Origin: Loxodes magnus | Lineage: Eukaryota; Ciliophora; Karyorelictea; Loxodida; Loxodidae | DNA length: 64,000 bases | Assembly: GCA_946699065.1 (NCBI GenBank) | Contig: CAMPDV010001228.1 | Coordinates: forward strand, 1 to 64,000 | Direction of reading: 5' to 3' | In this document: one piece after another, positions 21,950 through 34,339 of the stretch | Position numbering within the stretch: the stretch's first letter is position 1 | Layout of the letters: each line of letters begins with the position of its first letter | Translations under genes and position numbers: made by a program | The notes under the pieces: model-generated | What the model saw: the letters and a program-made list of their open reading frames with translations, nothing else | Databases searched by the model: none | What the model was told of the DNA's origin: nothing

Positions 21950-22700
21950 TTCTTTGAATTTTAAGACTAGAACTAATCAAGAGAAACAGTTTGAATACCT
22001 ATGCTTTTTTCCTTATCATCTTTAAACTTCTCTCTTAAGTTAAGGTTTAAAGTAATATCTTTAATTATTCAAATCTTCTGAATTCGACGAAAAAATTCAT
22101 TTTTTACTTAGATATTCATATTTCTGATCTACTTCTTACTTCTTAAATATCTTCAAACTAAGGTCTATCCTTAAAATCTTTTAGTATCTTTCTGTAATCA
22201 AATGAATCCAGTTTGCCCTATCTATACTTTTCCATATCTTGTTAAAACTTCTCTCTAAAGCGCTTCTGAAAAGTCACATCTTCCATTATTCAAATCTTCT
22301 TTCCTTCAATGAAAAAATTCAATTTTTACTTAATTATGTTTTTTCTCTGTCTTGCTTCAAATTTCTTTCTTAAGCTTTTTTTAAAGTAATATATTCGCTT
22401 ATTCTAATTTCTATCTGTCGATTTACTCATTCTGCTTTACTTAGTTAAACCTGATCTTTTTTTATTTCAGAATTAACTCTTAAGCTTATTATTAATGTAA
22501 CATCTTAAAGTATTTGAAAATTCTGTCTTTCGATATTTTCATTCAGTTTTTCTTAATTTTTCTTTTTCTTTGTCTATTTCTTACTTCTCTCATAAACTTA
22601 TTATTATAATCTGATATTCAAGAATTCTGTTTGAAATACTTGAATCATAAGTGATTCATTTCTAGATTATTTTTTAACTTAATTTTCTTCTTTTTATTGC
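21950..22700 (-). CDS. Charged, repeat-bearing coiled-coil region
   Basis: On the minus strand the frames are dominated by Lys, Arg, Glu and Gln. A degenerate unit of roughly 35-45 residues recurs, seen as LSKNWIFSLKERRFEQWKM, SKQKMNFFVEFRRFEQLKI and related stretches; the best part reads MEDVTFQKRFREKFQQDMEK. Frame changes between units prevent a full model. It could be a cytoskeletal coiled-coil protein or a decayed copy. No family recognised. Confidence 0.4.
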
Positions 22701-22719
22701 TTGCTTTTAATTTTACAAG

Positions 22720-23970
22720 TTTTCTATCTAGATTTTTCAATACCTTTTTACATGTTTTTTTATTAAAATTTTAAAGTTTTGTTGGCATTTTAATTTTAAA
22801 ATTAGATTGTTTAATATTTAATATTTTTGGCTATTATTATTTAATAATATTTTTAATTTGCTTTAATTTTTTTAAATTAAAACATAATATTTCTATGCTT
22901 GGCTATTACTTAAAATTTACTTTTTCTATTTGCTTTTTTTAATTTTTTTAAACTTTTGTCTAAAATTTAAAACTTAATATTTTTAGATTGTTTTTTTTGT
23001 ATTTATTTTCTTTATTAAATTATAATATAAAAAGGCTTTGCGTTTTAAGCTCAGCGTTTAACAGTTTTAATATTTTGAAAGGCTTTTTAGCGAAATATGA
23101 TTTTAGAGTTGGCTATATTAGTTTTGGTTTAATTAAATATAAGTAATATTTAATCCCTTATTGCTTTAAACTCTTATCTTCAATTTAATTTGAATATAAT
23201 AATCCTTTTTTATCTATTTGAATATAACTTTGATATTAAAATAAATGATTTGAAGAATGTCTATAATTCTGAAGAAGTGATATATAAATAATAGTTAAAG
23301 TAAATGGGTATTTAAGGATGTATAAGTTATATAATAACTATAGATTAAAAAGAATAAATATAATAAATTAATTTCCTATTAAATACTTATAAATCTATCA
23401 TAAAGTGTTTATCATACTCTTAATTGTCTATTAATTAAGTGAGTATCAAATTATTTATATCAATAAACCTCTAGTTTCATAATCAAAAAGTAAAGAATCA
23501 TCAAATTTTATGTTTTAATCTAAAAGTTTACTTAATCAATTTATTAGCCTTGCTATATATCTAGTTATCTCTAAAATGAGGTTTAAAGTATTACTGTTAC
23601 AAATTAAAAAAATTATATATAAAGCTTAGGATTTATATATATAGAGAAACTAAGATAAAATGCTTGAAATAATTTATTTAAATTTACAATATTTCCTATA
23701 TATCTAGAATATTATTTCTTCATAAACTTTAATAATAATTATTATTATTTAAATCCTAAGTTTACTTACTATATCATATATAAGTAAGAAATACAGAGAA
23801 TATATTTATAAGCTTTTTTATATTTTAATCTCCCACTTTTAATTATAATCCCTAAATTTTGTAGTTGTATTTATGATTTTTATATTTTTCTTAGTTTTGT
23901 AGATTAAACATCAAATATGAAAGCCTTTTATTAATATTTAGCCTATTCAATCATTTTCGTTCCTCTTAAA
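22720..23970. other. AT-rich stretch, no gene recognised
   Basis: Extremely A/T-rich, with T-rich and A-rich blocks. No protein or RNA recognised before the tRNA genes. Confidence 0.35.
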
Positions 23971-23975
23971 TTAAA

Positions 23976-24047
23976 TCCCCTTTAGTCTAGGGCTTAGGAT
24001 ATTCGGCTCTCACCCGAAAGATCGGGGTTCAAGCCCCGGATGCGGAA
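23976..24047 (+). tRNA. tRNA-Glu (CTC), acceptor stem imperfect
   Basis: D-arm, anticodon arm (CGGCT-CTC-ACCCG), and T-arm (CGGGGTTCAAGCCCCG) fold well and the anticodon is CTC. The acceptor stem pairs TCCCCTT with ATGCGGA, giving mismatches at pairs 4 and 6; the 3' strand predicts TCCGCAT. Two changes in the 5' strand only suggest a recent pseudogene or a 5' end altered by insertion. Elements for Pol III (A and B boxes) are intact. Confidence 0.8.
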
Positions 24048-24085
24048 CTATTTTGTTACGCCTACTAAATATATAAAATTAAAAA

Positions 24086-24158
24086 CGCCCAACGTGGGGC
24101 TCGAACCCACGACCACCAGATTAAGAGTCTGACGCTCTACCGACTGAGCTAGCCGGGC
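24086..24158 (-). tRNA. tRNA-Lys (CTT)
   Basis: Complete 73-nt cloverleaf on the minus strand. Acceptor GCCCGGC pairs with GTTGGGC using G-U pairs, D-arm GCTC/GAGC, anticodon arm CAGA-CTCTTAA-TCTG with anticodon CTT, and T-arm GTGGG-TTCGAGC-CCCAC. No intron. It converges on the tRNA-Glu gene 38 bp away. Confidence 0.93.
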
Positions 24159-24164
24159 TTGTTT

Positions 24165-26480
24165 TTATAAAACTGAAGTTGCTTAAATATTAGAAATCCT
24201 ATCTTAGCTTTAATAATTATAAGTTAACTAAGCTTTTTGTTTAAACTCCCAAAAGTTATTTTATTAGACTAACAAAACTTTAACTAATATTTAGGTACTT
24301 AAATCAATTTTATTTAAGCCTTAGCTACTAATCTGAATTTATATTTCAGTTTAGGATTTTTTGATTTAAAATATTAAAAAACTTGATAATTAAAAATTGA
24401 TTAAAAGTCACTTTTATTATTTCCCTTTATACTTAAAATTAATTTTAGATTAATAAGACAAGATACTTGGCAAACACATTTTTACAAAATTCCATTTATT
24501 AAATATTTCTAAGAGCTTTATTATGTAGTAGAATATGAAATTTAAAACTGTTGTAATCAGCATTTTGCAACTGTTTGTTTTAATATTAAAAATAAATTAT
24601 TAAGCTCTACCTTTGTTCAGTATTCATTTTTTGCTAGTTAGTTTAGCAAGAAATTCTGAGATATCTATATTTGGATATTAGACATAACTACATGGTCCTG
24701 AAATTGACTTGGTAATTAAATTTCAGTATGATAAATAATCCTTAATTCTGAATTGATTGCTAAAGGTAAATTTTTAAAATTTACTAAGCAAGGAGTAATT
24801 TTCAAGTTTCTTGTTATAAACCTCATTAGATCTGATAACTTCTTCTTTAATTAACTAACTAAGATTTTATCATCAAATATAGTTCCTGATCATTTCTATT
24901 AAATTTGGTAATAAGATCCTGAACTTAAAGCAAATCAGAAGCTCATTGAAGTATATTTAATCTGTTTAAAGGTTAATGTTCCCCTGCAGATAAAATTGAG
25001 ATGCTATCTCTTATTTATGTGAGTATTGTGAAAGTTTGTACTGTAAATATTTGAAACTGTTGTATTTACTAATTGACATTTGAAGATAAAATACTTTAGT
25101 CTAATAATATGGTTGAGGACAGTTAGAGTTATCAGAAATAGTAAAAAATTTCATACTTGTTAATCGTAAAAGGATTTATAATATAGAATTTTCCAGTTTA
25201 ATTACTTTTGTTCTAATACTCACTAATTTTCCTAAGAATTAGCAACTTTATTATTAATTCTTATCTTCAGCATATTCCCATTTTAGTTTAAAAAAGAAGG
25301 AAGTAAGGATATAACAAAAGAGGAAAAAGAAATAAAAATTACTACCTAGGACTAAGATATTAAGAAATTAAGAAAAAACTGACACAAGTTAGGATACCTA
25401 ACTGCTTAATTTACTTAGGAGTAATTGATGGAGCAAGGGCTGATATAAACAAAATTTAGAGATTAAAAGAACATTTATTTAATGAGATTCAGGATATGAG
25501 GAATTCATTAACTTGTTTTTAAGTATGTATAAAAGCAAAAATATCTAAACTATAACAGATATAAAAGATAAGGATTAACTAATAAAAAGAAAACTATAAA
25601 CAATAATATCTATAAAATTTCAAAAAGTGAGCTTCAAAATTAGATTTTATTAAATTGTATAGCTTAGAAAGAGGTAACAAATTGAAAACTAAAAACTACT
25701 TTTAATGACATAAGCACATCTTGGTAAACTATTTAGCATATTTAAAAAACGTTAATCAATTAATTAATAACAATAAGAAATTGTTATAATAGAAGTAAGT
25801 TTTAAACAAATTGAAGGAGATAAAGATAAAAATTATGCAGAATTAAAAATTAAAAAAAGGTTTGAATTTGAAATAAAATAATAAATAAAATCTAAAATTT
25901 CTATAAAAATGATTGAAAAATAAAAAAGTATAGCTTGATAAATGTATTTCATTTTTTAATTAAATATACATTAGAACTATGAAAAGCTTTAAAACTAATT
26001 TCTTTTTTAATATTCCTATAATTTTTTATAATGTATATATATTAAAATTTCTTTAAAACCTATTTTTTAACTACTTTCATAAATTAAGTTTGAGAATAAT
26101 TTAGATCCTTACAAATAATGACATGTCATTTAATAAGCTGCATGTAAAAATTTAAGTTTCTCAGTTATTTCCAAATATCTATTAACAACTTAATGCTATC
26201 AAGTAAAATCGATTTAATCTAATTTACATCTATGAAATTAAATTCCTTTTTTAACATTAATCACAAACATACTAGATTTAAAGAATGAGCACATATAGCA
26301 AATAATATTAGGAAATTTAAAATTATTAAGTTACTACAAAAAGTAAAAAACAAGTATAAGCTAAATAGCTAAAATTATTTATTTTCAATTAATAAAAAAT
26401 ATTAATTTACCTCTAAGATTAAAGTATACAACATTTTCCATATTTTCATATTTTTATAAATAAATACAAGAAATCCTTCA
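24165..26480. other. AT-rich stretch; possible coiled-coil coding on plus strand at ~25,300-25,912
   Basis: No homology recognised. From about 25,290 to a TGA at 25,910-25,912 two overlapping plus-strand frames are open and Lys/Gln/Asn-rich (for example QNFKKWASKLDFIKLY). Because TGA is rare in such AT-rich DNA, open frames of this size occur by chance, so I do not call a gene. Confidence 0.25.
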
Positions 26481-26484
26481 ACTC

Positions 26485-26650
26485 ACATTGACTTAAGATC
26501 TCCTACCAGCAAGTATCCATGGACGAAGAACTGAACAAGAATCTTGGTAGGAGCCAAGAGAGAAGAAAAAGACTAAAGAGGCATCAATTAATGTTATTGA
26601 TGAAAGATGCCAGTGCTAAGATGGGATCTATCTGATCAAGCCTTATAGAA
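26485..26650 (+). ncRNA. Structured RNA candidate, two hairpins
   Basis: A GC-elevated island in which CTCCTACCA...TGGTAGGAG forms one stem with a loop of about 35 nt, followed by GGCATC...GATGCC enclosing ATCAAT/ATTGAT. A TTGATGA and a CTGA lie about 35 nt apart and could be C/D boxes. No family recognised. Small hydrophobic frames on both strands at 26,659-26,923 end in TGA but show no known motif. Confidence 0.25.
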
Positions 26651-26929
26651 GACGAGACTCACATTCTAACAACGGAATTTCTTATTACTTTTGAGGTACG
26701 GACATTCTCTTCCTCGGTTTTGATGTTTCTGCTTTTTCTCTTCAAATTCTTATTAATTTTTAGCTTTGTAATTATATTTGGTAAAAATGGCGGGCTTAAT
26801 TTTGAACTGAGGTATAATGATGAGTATAATAAATTAGATTTGAATGTTATAATTTTGGCAATAATGTTCAAGATGGTTATAAATATATTAATGATTTCTT
26901 TTGTAAGAAATTTTAAATATTGAAGATAA

Positions 26930-28180
26930 ATAAAAATGCATATAATATTCTAATATTAGACTATTGCATTTCCACTATTTTTACATATGACTTAAGATGT
27001 CTAATACTATATTACAGACATTATATGAACTAACTGTAATATTTAGAATTATACAAATTACTTCTCCAAATATGTATATTAAGAGAAATTGAGAGGTTTA
27101 TAATTAGAAAGGCGTAAAAGAAGAGTTAAAAATAAGGAGGAAAGAATAATGAAGAACTCTTCATAATATTTAAAAAAGTTTTTGTGATTAAAGGAAATAA
27201 TTCCGATAATTAGCAAAGTTAAAGGTATGTAGTTTAAATATAATTTAAGCTTATATGGTATTCTAATTTTAATTAATCTTTACAATTAATTTATTAAAAC
27301 TAAAATATTTTTTTTAATAATCTATAATGAAAATAATGGTTAACTTTGAGTATTTAAAGCAGCATAACTTCACTTTCTGTTTATTCTTAAGTGAGTGTCA
27401 ATGTACATAACGGTGATATTCTGCTGATTATTTTCTACAATCAGGGACTAAATACTCCATATCATAAGATTTAAGCTTTACAGATAGGCACTGAGATACT
27501 TTCTCTTAAAGATCTCGAATCCAACTAGCAATCTCCGAAAGTTGATTGATATATTAAGATTTAAATGTTACTGATGGCATTTTTGATTAAGTAAAGAATA
27601 CTAAAATATATATGGTTGTAAAAAAAGTAGGATGATTTGCTTAAATAAAATAGTTTTGTTAATATCTGACTATGAATATTATTTAATTTTGATATCCAAA
27701 AACATCACTAAAATAATTATAAAATGAATCTAAAAATATTTCTAATTTTCTGAGTTAATCAATTAAAAAGATTATTTTTGTACCTTAAAATGTGAAAACT
27801 ATTAGTATATTTTAAAATGATTTTAATTAATAATGATGATATCACTTTAATTATCTTATCTTTATCTTATATATTTTTAAACAAAATCTTTCTCAATCTA
27901 TTTAAAACGGAATAGATTAAAAAATATTTTCTATTTCATTATAAATTTCAAAGGCAGTTTATATTAAATCAGAAAAATAAAGACTTAAATAAACTTATTT
28001 AGGTTAACAACAAATATTAGCTTCATTTATTTAAATAGAAAATTACTGAGAATCATGTCAGATTTTACTAATTTAACTGATAGTATCATAATCAAATAAA
28101 TATCTAAGCAAAAAGATCTAGTCAAATCATAAATTAAAGCCCAAAAGGTGATACAAAGATTTATGTATACAAAATGTCTA
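26930..28180. other. AT-rich stretch, no gene recognised
   Basis: Nothing recognisable upstream of the Arf-like sequence. Confidence 0.35.
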
Positions 28181-28182
28181 AA

Positions 28183-28712
28183 ATGGGATAATCTTTTGGT
28201 AAGATATGGAAAAGATTAATTGGGAAGATAGAATAGAAAATATCATAGGCTTAGATGCAGCTCATTACACTACAATTTTATATAATCTGAAATTAGGTGA
28301 AGTAAAAGCCAATATTCCAATAATAGGGTTTAATTTGAAACAGTCGAATATAAAAATATAATAATGAGATGTAGGTGGAGCTGATAGAATAGATGCTTTA
28401 ATATATTAACAAATGGATTAATTTTTGTAGTAGATTCTAATGATAGAGAAAGGAAAATGCTAAAGAAGAATTATTTAAAATATTAAAAGAAGATGAATTA
28501 AGAAACACTTGCATTTTAGTATTTACAAATAAATAAGACTACACTAATGCAATGGATATTGAAGAGTTAAAGGAAATATTACAATTGAATGCAATAATGA
28601 AAATTACATATTCCAGGATTATGTGCAATAAATGGTGATGGTTTGTATGAAGGATTTGACTGGTTGACAAAAGCAATGTGTGGAAATGAAGATAATTTTA
28701 AAATATTTGATT
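28183..28712 (+). pseudogene. Arf-family small GTPase pseudogene
   Basis: Opens [15 protein letters not shown], the Arf N-terminus with myristoylation Gly2. It then keeps GLDAA...[56 protein letters not shown] and GDGLYEGFDWLTKAM, covering the whole family length. The P-loop reads GLDAAHYTT, so the GKT that binds phosphate is lost. At least four frame changes are needed after residue 17. The Trp of WDVGG is encoded by TGA at 28,365-28,367, matching the reassigned code. A functional Arf is presumably elsewhere; this copy retains no obvious tail or target duplication, so its origin (retrocopy or segmental) is open. Confidence 0.88.
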
Positions 28713-28729
28713 AATGTAAGGTTATAAAT

Positions 28730-31010
28730 TAATAAATATAAAGGCTAACATTTTAATATTTAAATCCATTGCTACTTAAATTATTTTAGTCTAAAAACAT
28801 TTTACTAATAAAATTTCTATTTAAAGTCATAAATATAACTATTAAAAATTGATTTTTTATCTATATTTTTCCAAATATTGAAACAAATGAATGTTAGAAA
28901 AAATAAAATTATACTATCTATCTTTGATATTTATTAAGATTAATAAGATATCAAAATTAGGAAATGTTCTAAAGTTAACTCTTTTATTCATCCTAATAAA
29001 CATGTATGCTAAACTATAGCTGTAATAAAAATTATAAATTTAGAGTAAGTAATTTAAACATAGCAAAGATATTCTAGATAATAGAATATTAATAGATAAA
29101 ACATTAAACTTTTCCTAATAAAATTATTATTTACTATAGGAAAAATAGCTATTATGAGCATAAGAATAAACATTTGGTAAACTTAAATATGATCAATAAA
29201 TTAATAAAGTGATACCATACTTTTATTTAAGATTAAATTAAATCAAAATTAAACATATTTTAACATCAAAATAAACGCTTAATTTGAAAAATTAACAATT
29301 ACTGATAAGTTATAGTAAATAAATAATCTTGCTAAGTTTTAGATATGAAACTTAATAATAGTATCGAAGTTAGAAAAATGTTTCAAATGCTCATAAATTA
29401 ATAATATGTCATTTATATAATTCTCTTAGCATAGTAAAGTATCATATATTGATTCTCATTTATGTATAAAAAATAAGAATATAAAAACTCATAAAGAAGG
29501 AGATTGTTTATAAATTACTTCAAAACAAGTAAAAATTTAGAATGCTTTGAAAGGGTTATCTAGATAATTGAAAATCGAAAAACTTAAACCAATTAAGTGT
29601 TTTATTTGAAATCTTTGAAATATCCGGAAAAAACAATTGAAAATTAAAGGCAATAATTAAGTTTTAATTTTATATCAAGTTAGAAAGGAAAAATTGTTTC
29701 TATAATTTAAAAATAAAGAGAAAAATGAATGTACTACTGAAGTTTCTTATTTAGAGATCATAAGGATGAAAAAACCTTAAAAATTTAAGAAGGGTTATTA
29801 TAACTAAGATAATTCGCTAAGTAGCTGAAAGATTTATCAAGTGAATAAATATTTTAATTAAATGACTGATTGTTGATTTAACTATGCTTGAATATCTTAA
29901 AGTTAAATTATAATTATTTATTATTTGATAAATCTTAATCCTCTTAAGGTATCTATTTTAACTATATGGTTTTTAAGTAAAATATTATATTACATGGTTT
30001 ATTATTAGGATAATTAAGTGAATATATGAGAATACTATTATTTCTCTTTTTTATAATTATTTTACCTAAGATATTATAAACTCTAATGTTAATAGCTTAC
30101 TTTATAAAGTGTTAAATTAATTTTATAGACTTTAGTATATATTGTTTTGATAATTTCCTATTTAGAACTAATTATCTAGTCCCAAAAAGTTATTCTTGAT
30201 GCCTTAATTTAAGCCTGGCTTATTATTATATTGGTTCAACTTATGTAAGATTAATGGTAATAGAAAATAAATGAAAAGTATGATAGATTGAGTATAATTA
30301 TATGGTTTACTAATAATAAATACAAGTATTATTATTATATCATACAGTTACTTATTATAATCTATTTAGCATTAATTTTAATTATTATATCCTTTTATAA
30401 ACTAAATACTATTTATATTTTTAATTCCTATATCATTTAACATTTATAACAGCATTCTAAAATTATTTAGTTAAAAGTATTAGGGATTTCAATAGCTCTA
30501 AGTTTCATTAAAACTTAGATTATTAAAAAGAATATTCAATTACAAAGAAAATTAAAAAAAGTGCCTAAGTATAAAATAAAAAGTCTGTAGGAGTATTATT
30601 ATGTGCTCTAAGAGAGATTCTTAATATGATTTTCTTGAGGTATGTAGCTATGCTTACTTTATGCTTTAATGAAACTTACTCAAAGCTAATATAGTAACTT
30701 AAGGCAAGACTTATATTGGAATATTTCTTGTACTGTGGATACTAATGAGATTGGCAATTATCTTTTCGAATTAAATTTATTTGGCAATAAATTAAAAATT
30801 AATCCTTATATCTAATCTATTATATCCTTAATAGGTTATTTCCTTTCTTATCTAGCAAAGTTTAAGGTTTTAAAGTATTGTAATTTAATAATAGTTTAAA
30901 GGAATAAATTATAGAAGCTATTCTATTAATTTTAGCTTTAGTAAATGATATTTATTTTATTTTAAGTTATTTAGTTTAAAAATAACTAAAAATAGATGAA
31001 AAAAAAAGGA
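28730..31010. other. AT-rich stretch, no gene recognised
   Basis: No recognisable gene. The GC-richer bit at about 31,040-31,140 (GGAACTCTT-type end on the minus strand) may be a very decayed SINE, but the match is weak. Confidence 0.3.
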
Positions 31011-31149
31011 TAAAATTAAGTTTATAGTTTTAGAAAAGAGTTCCAGGGTTCACTTGTTTTTGTTCCTGCTCTTTCCTGAACTAAAGGACTGCGTAGGACT
31101 GCATTAGTCCGCCATCCTTGTCTCTCCCTCATCCACTAATTATCGTTAT

Positions 31150-31860
31150 AGTTTCTTCTTCCATTTTTATAAAACTCGTTGTTTCTTGAGTTGTAGAATT
31201 TCTTTCTGTATACTTATCCTGTTCTTGTTGGTCATATTCTGAAAAGTTAGTCTAATATTTATTACTTGTTAATTTTTTCAATTTCTTGTTTCTTCCAGCA
31301 ATGATTTTTCTAGCATAAATAGCACCGAATCTTTTTGCGATAATAATTGATCTTATTTATTTCTTATTATTAGAATTCCGAATCGATTTCCATTGGGATA
31401 TTTGATTATTAATCTTATAATTTTTAAATTATTACTTGTTATTATTCTTGTTTTTCTTAAAGTTGCTTTATTTGATATTCAATTTAAGAAAAATGAAATT
31501 GGAACATTTGAGGGACTTCGTTAAATTATTTATCAATTTATTCCAATTTAATTACTATTTACGATTAGATTTTATTTAATGATTCATCTATGGATGGGAA
31601 TTATAGGTTTAATTATTCCATTAATTTTTCTAGTAAGTTTTCTAAATTTTCTATTTTTTATCTTTGCTTTTTCAAGTCATATTGGATATTTGATATCCTT
31701 TGCTGAACTGATTATGCAAAGGATTCCTTAGATTATTAATCTTTATCTTATTAAGGCTATTCTTCAATTAAATTAGGTTATTCTTATTTTTTCAAGTATT
31801 CGTTAATAGAGATCTATTATTTCTTAGGTGCCATTTTATTTTATATAATAAATTAACTAA
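31150..31860 (+). CDS. Multi-pass membrane protein, unknown family
   Basis: Plus-strand frames here encode long hydrophobic segments. At about 31,260-31,370 the segment FNFLFLPAMIFLAQIAP and following residues are hydrophobic. From 31,375 one frame stays open for about 160 codons with at least three helices (LLLVIILVFLKVALF, MGIIGLIIPLIFLVSFLNFL, FFIFAFSSHIGYLISFAEL), interrupted by a polar loop with FKKNEIGTFEGLRQ. A frame change near 31,372 separates the two parts. TAA/TAG are used as Gln in the loops. The dispersed repeat begins at its 3' end, so the C-terminus may be cut. Family not recognised. Confidence 0.45.
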
Positions 31861-32225
31861 AATAAATGCAACAAAAATGAGATAGAAAAAAGAATGTAAG
31901 TAAAATTAAATGTAAAAAAAAATTTTAAAGAAAAAATTTTTCAAATCAAAATTAAAATAAAATACTCAAATTTTTTCATATTTTATCTTTCTTTGTCTTT
32001 TTTCATATGTTTCTATTTTATTTTGATTCTCTTTTTTTCTTATTTTCTTTTTATTAGATAAAGTTTTTTGGCGTGTTCTTTACTTTACTTTCAGATTTGT
32101 TTATATTTATCTATTTTTTTCTATTTATTTTAAAAAAATTAATTTATTTTATTTTTTTGAAAAATGTTAATTTTAGTTCTTTATAATTTACTTTTATTAA
32201 AGATTTTTATCTTAATAATTTAAAA
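31846..32225 (+). repeat. Dispersed ~385-bp T-rich repeat, copy 2
   Basis: Same sequence and orientation as 6,243-6,627, with only a few substitutions and homopolymer length changes. It abuts the membrane-protein frame on its left. Confidence 0.8.
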
Positions 32226-32235
32226 GTTTTGGATA

Positions 32236-32605
32236 TAAACTGGTAGATTTTAAAAGAAGCTAAATATAATTTAAAGATTAACTGATAAAACCATTAGAGG
32301 TTTAGAAGAATTATTACTATGAAAGAATAGTTTGAGCTAAAGGAATTAAAAAAAGAAAAAAGTATAGGAATATATCCCATCAGCGCAAGATTTTTTAAAA
32401 TTAAAGAATCTCAATAAGTCTCCTATTGCTTTTAACATGCTGAATATAACTGCCAAGTAAAGTTGACTAGTAAAAAATGCTTAACCTGCCTGCTTTCAAT
32501 TTTTTAAATTGCAAATTTAGTCTCGGAGCTACGCTACAATGAGAAGTTTAATCTAGCAGTAAAAAGACACTAAGCAACTTTCTTTAAAAGGGAAGAAAAA
32601 AGAAA
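32236..32605 (+). CDS. Hypothetical protein fragment
   Basis: An open frame of about 120 codons in code Q/Q/W with unusually balanced composition, including MKEQFELKELKKEKSIGIY and a Cys-bearing stretch with CFQ..., NC, KC and TC. The cysteines hint at a zinc site but do not match a family I know. It begins directly after the dispersed repeat. Confidence 0.35.
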
Positions 32606-32609
32606 AAAA

Positions 32610-33986
32610 ATAATAAACCTAAGCTATAAGATTTAAGGATTAAGAAACATGCATATCATTTACTTACCTAATAAGTAGAATCTAGAGTTTAAAACAAAAA
32701 ACATTTGATAGATTTATTTTTAAGATTTTCGTAAAAGAAAATAGACAACTTCATATTATTCTTTTTTTAAAGGTTTATAGTATTGAGGCTAGGAAGTAGA
32801 TTTACCTTCAAAGTAGCTGCTTCCTTACATGAATAAATTAAGGTAGTTTAGTTGTTGGTTCAATTTTTTTCAGCTTATCTAATTAAAAAATTTATGTTAA
32901 AGAAAGACAAACTAAGTGTAAGAACGAGGAACTACATATCAATGAGCAGTAAATAGAAATGATTAGAGAAGAAAGCAAGCTCAAGCTGTCCAAAAAACAA
33001 CTTTAAAGTACTAGACTCAGAGTTAATAAATTAATTAAAGTATTTAATTGATTATTTATTATATTGGAGCATTACTAGTTAAACAATATATTATTAAGAT
33101 TACTAAACTCAGTATTTTTAATTAAAGATAATCTAATTCTGTATAATACTTCTTATTTATGTATCTTAATAAACTAACAAGATACATTAAACCTTTAAAT
33201 ATACGATATATTTCATTTTAAGCTTTTATTTGCAAGAGATTTGTTAATAAGTATATTAAACTAATTTAAAAATAAAATTAAGCTTTAAAGTTTTTTTATG
33301 GTAGTTAATATTTTAGGTTTATTTTAGCTTAGAAATATAAGGAAAATCAAAATAGAGTAGTATTATCTAAATTAAGTAAAGGGAAGTTAAGCAGATAGAG
33401 TTTTAAAGGATTAAACTGATAATGTTTTTAAGAGACTAAAGTATGAATGTTTTTGTAATTTTGGGGTTTAAATTTATGCCTATTGAATAGTGTAGTGAAT
33501 GAAGCAGCAAATTCAATCTAAGATATTGCAAAGTTGGAGAAAAAGACAGCAATTTTTCATATTCCTAAGAAAATTTAAATCTCAAACTATTGCATGAATA
33601 TTTCAATCTAAATTTTATAAAAGCCATTGAATACTTGTAGTTCTAGAAGGATTTACATGTTTTTGTTTTTTTTCAAAAGGACAATTCTTAGATTTATAAG
33701 TTCAAAGTAGACATTTTGGCAATCACTTTGGACATGTACATTTCTAATTTAATCGCAGCTTTTTATTTAAGACTTCGATTAATAAAATTTTAGTGACTTC
33801 TTTTTTTCTATTTAGAAACACTGGAATTATATAATATTTAATTCTTCTATAAAACTTTTGTTATTATATTTTATCTATAGAAACAATTGTTAAACCATGC
33901 TCAATATTCAATCTGTAACTACTTGGAAACTTTAATATTTTTTAAATATCAAGCATGCCTTTTTGTTGCAATTTATTATTTTATTT
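32610..33986. other. AT-rich stretch, no gene recognised
   Basis: No convincing product or repeat. Confidence 0.35.
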
Positions 33987-34002
33987 ATTAAGAAAAATTG
34001 TT

Positions 34003-34320
34003 GATAATTAAAAAGATGGTGGAAGCTGAGATTGACTTTCTGAATCATACTTTCTGGTTTTATGGCTAGGAACAAGTTCCATTCCTGTCGCTGAGAAAGC
34101 CCCTGGTCAAAGTCAACCTTTGCAAGGGAACGCCTTCCTCTTGATTATCCACTCCTGGTAGGGGCTTGAAGCCTGGCTGCCCATAGTGATGGAGCTCCCT
34201 GGCAGCTGCTTTTCGAAAGCAACAGGACATCCCCGTTATCCCATGAAGGGAGTATTGGGGTCGTTAAACTGCAAAAAGTTGCAGTCCAAAAACTCTTTGA
34301 GTTTAAAATTAAAATTAAAA
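34003..34320 (+). mobile_element. SINE, full copy, with 16-bp perfect target duplication
   Basis: Second full copy of the SINE at 20,723. It begins TGATAATTAAAAAGATGGTG and ends in a run of AAAATT units. ATTAAGAAAAATTGTT flanks it at 33,987-34,002 and 34,321-34,336. Its body (GCTTGAAGCCTGGCTGC, CCTGGCAGCTGC, GACATCCCCGTTATCC) is more GC-rich than copy 1, which looks older. Confidence 0.9.
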
Positions 34321-34339
34321 ATTAAGAAAAATTGTTATA

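Noticed and set aside
25290-25912. Coiled-coil gene on the plus strand
   Set aside because: Two frames are open at once; with TGA as the only stop this is expected by chance in such AT-rich DNA, and no homology supports either.
28198-28213. 16-nt intron in the Arf N-terminus (GTAAG...AAAAG)
   Set aside because: Unspliced it reads KIWKR, exactly the Arf N-terminus, so it is coding.
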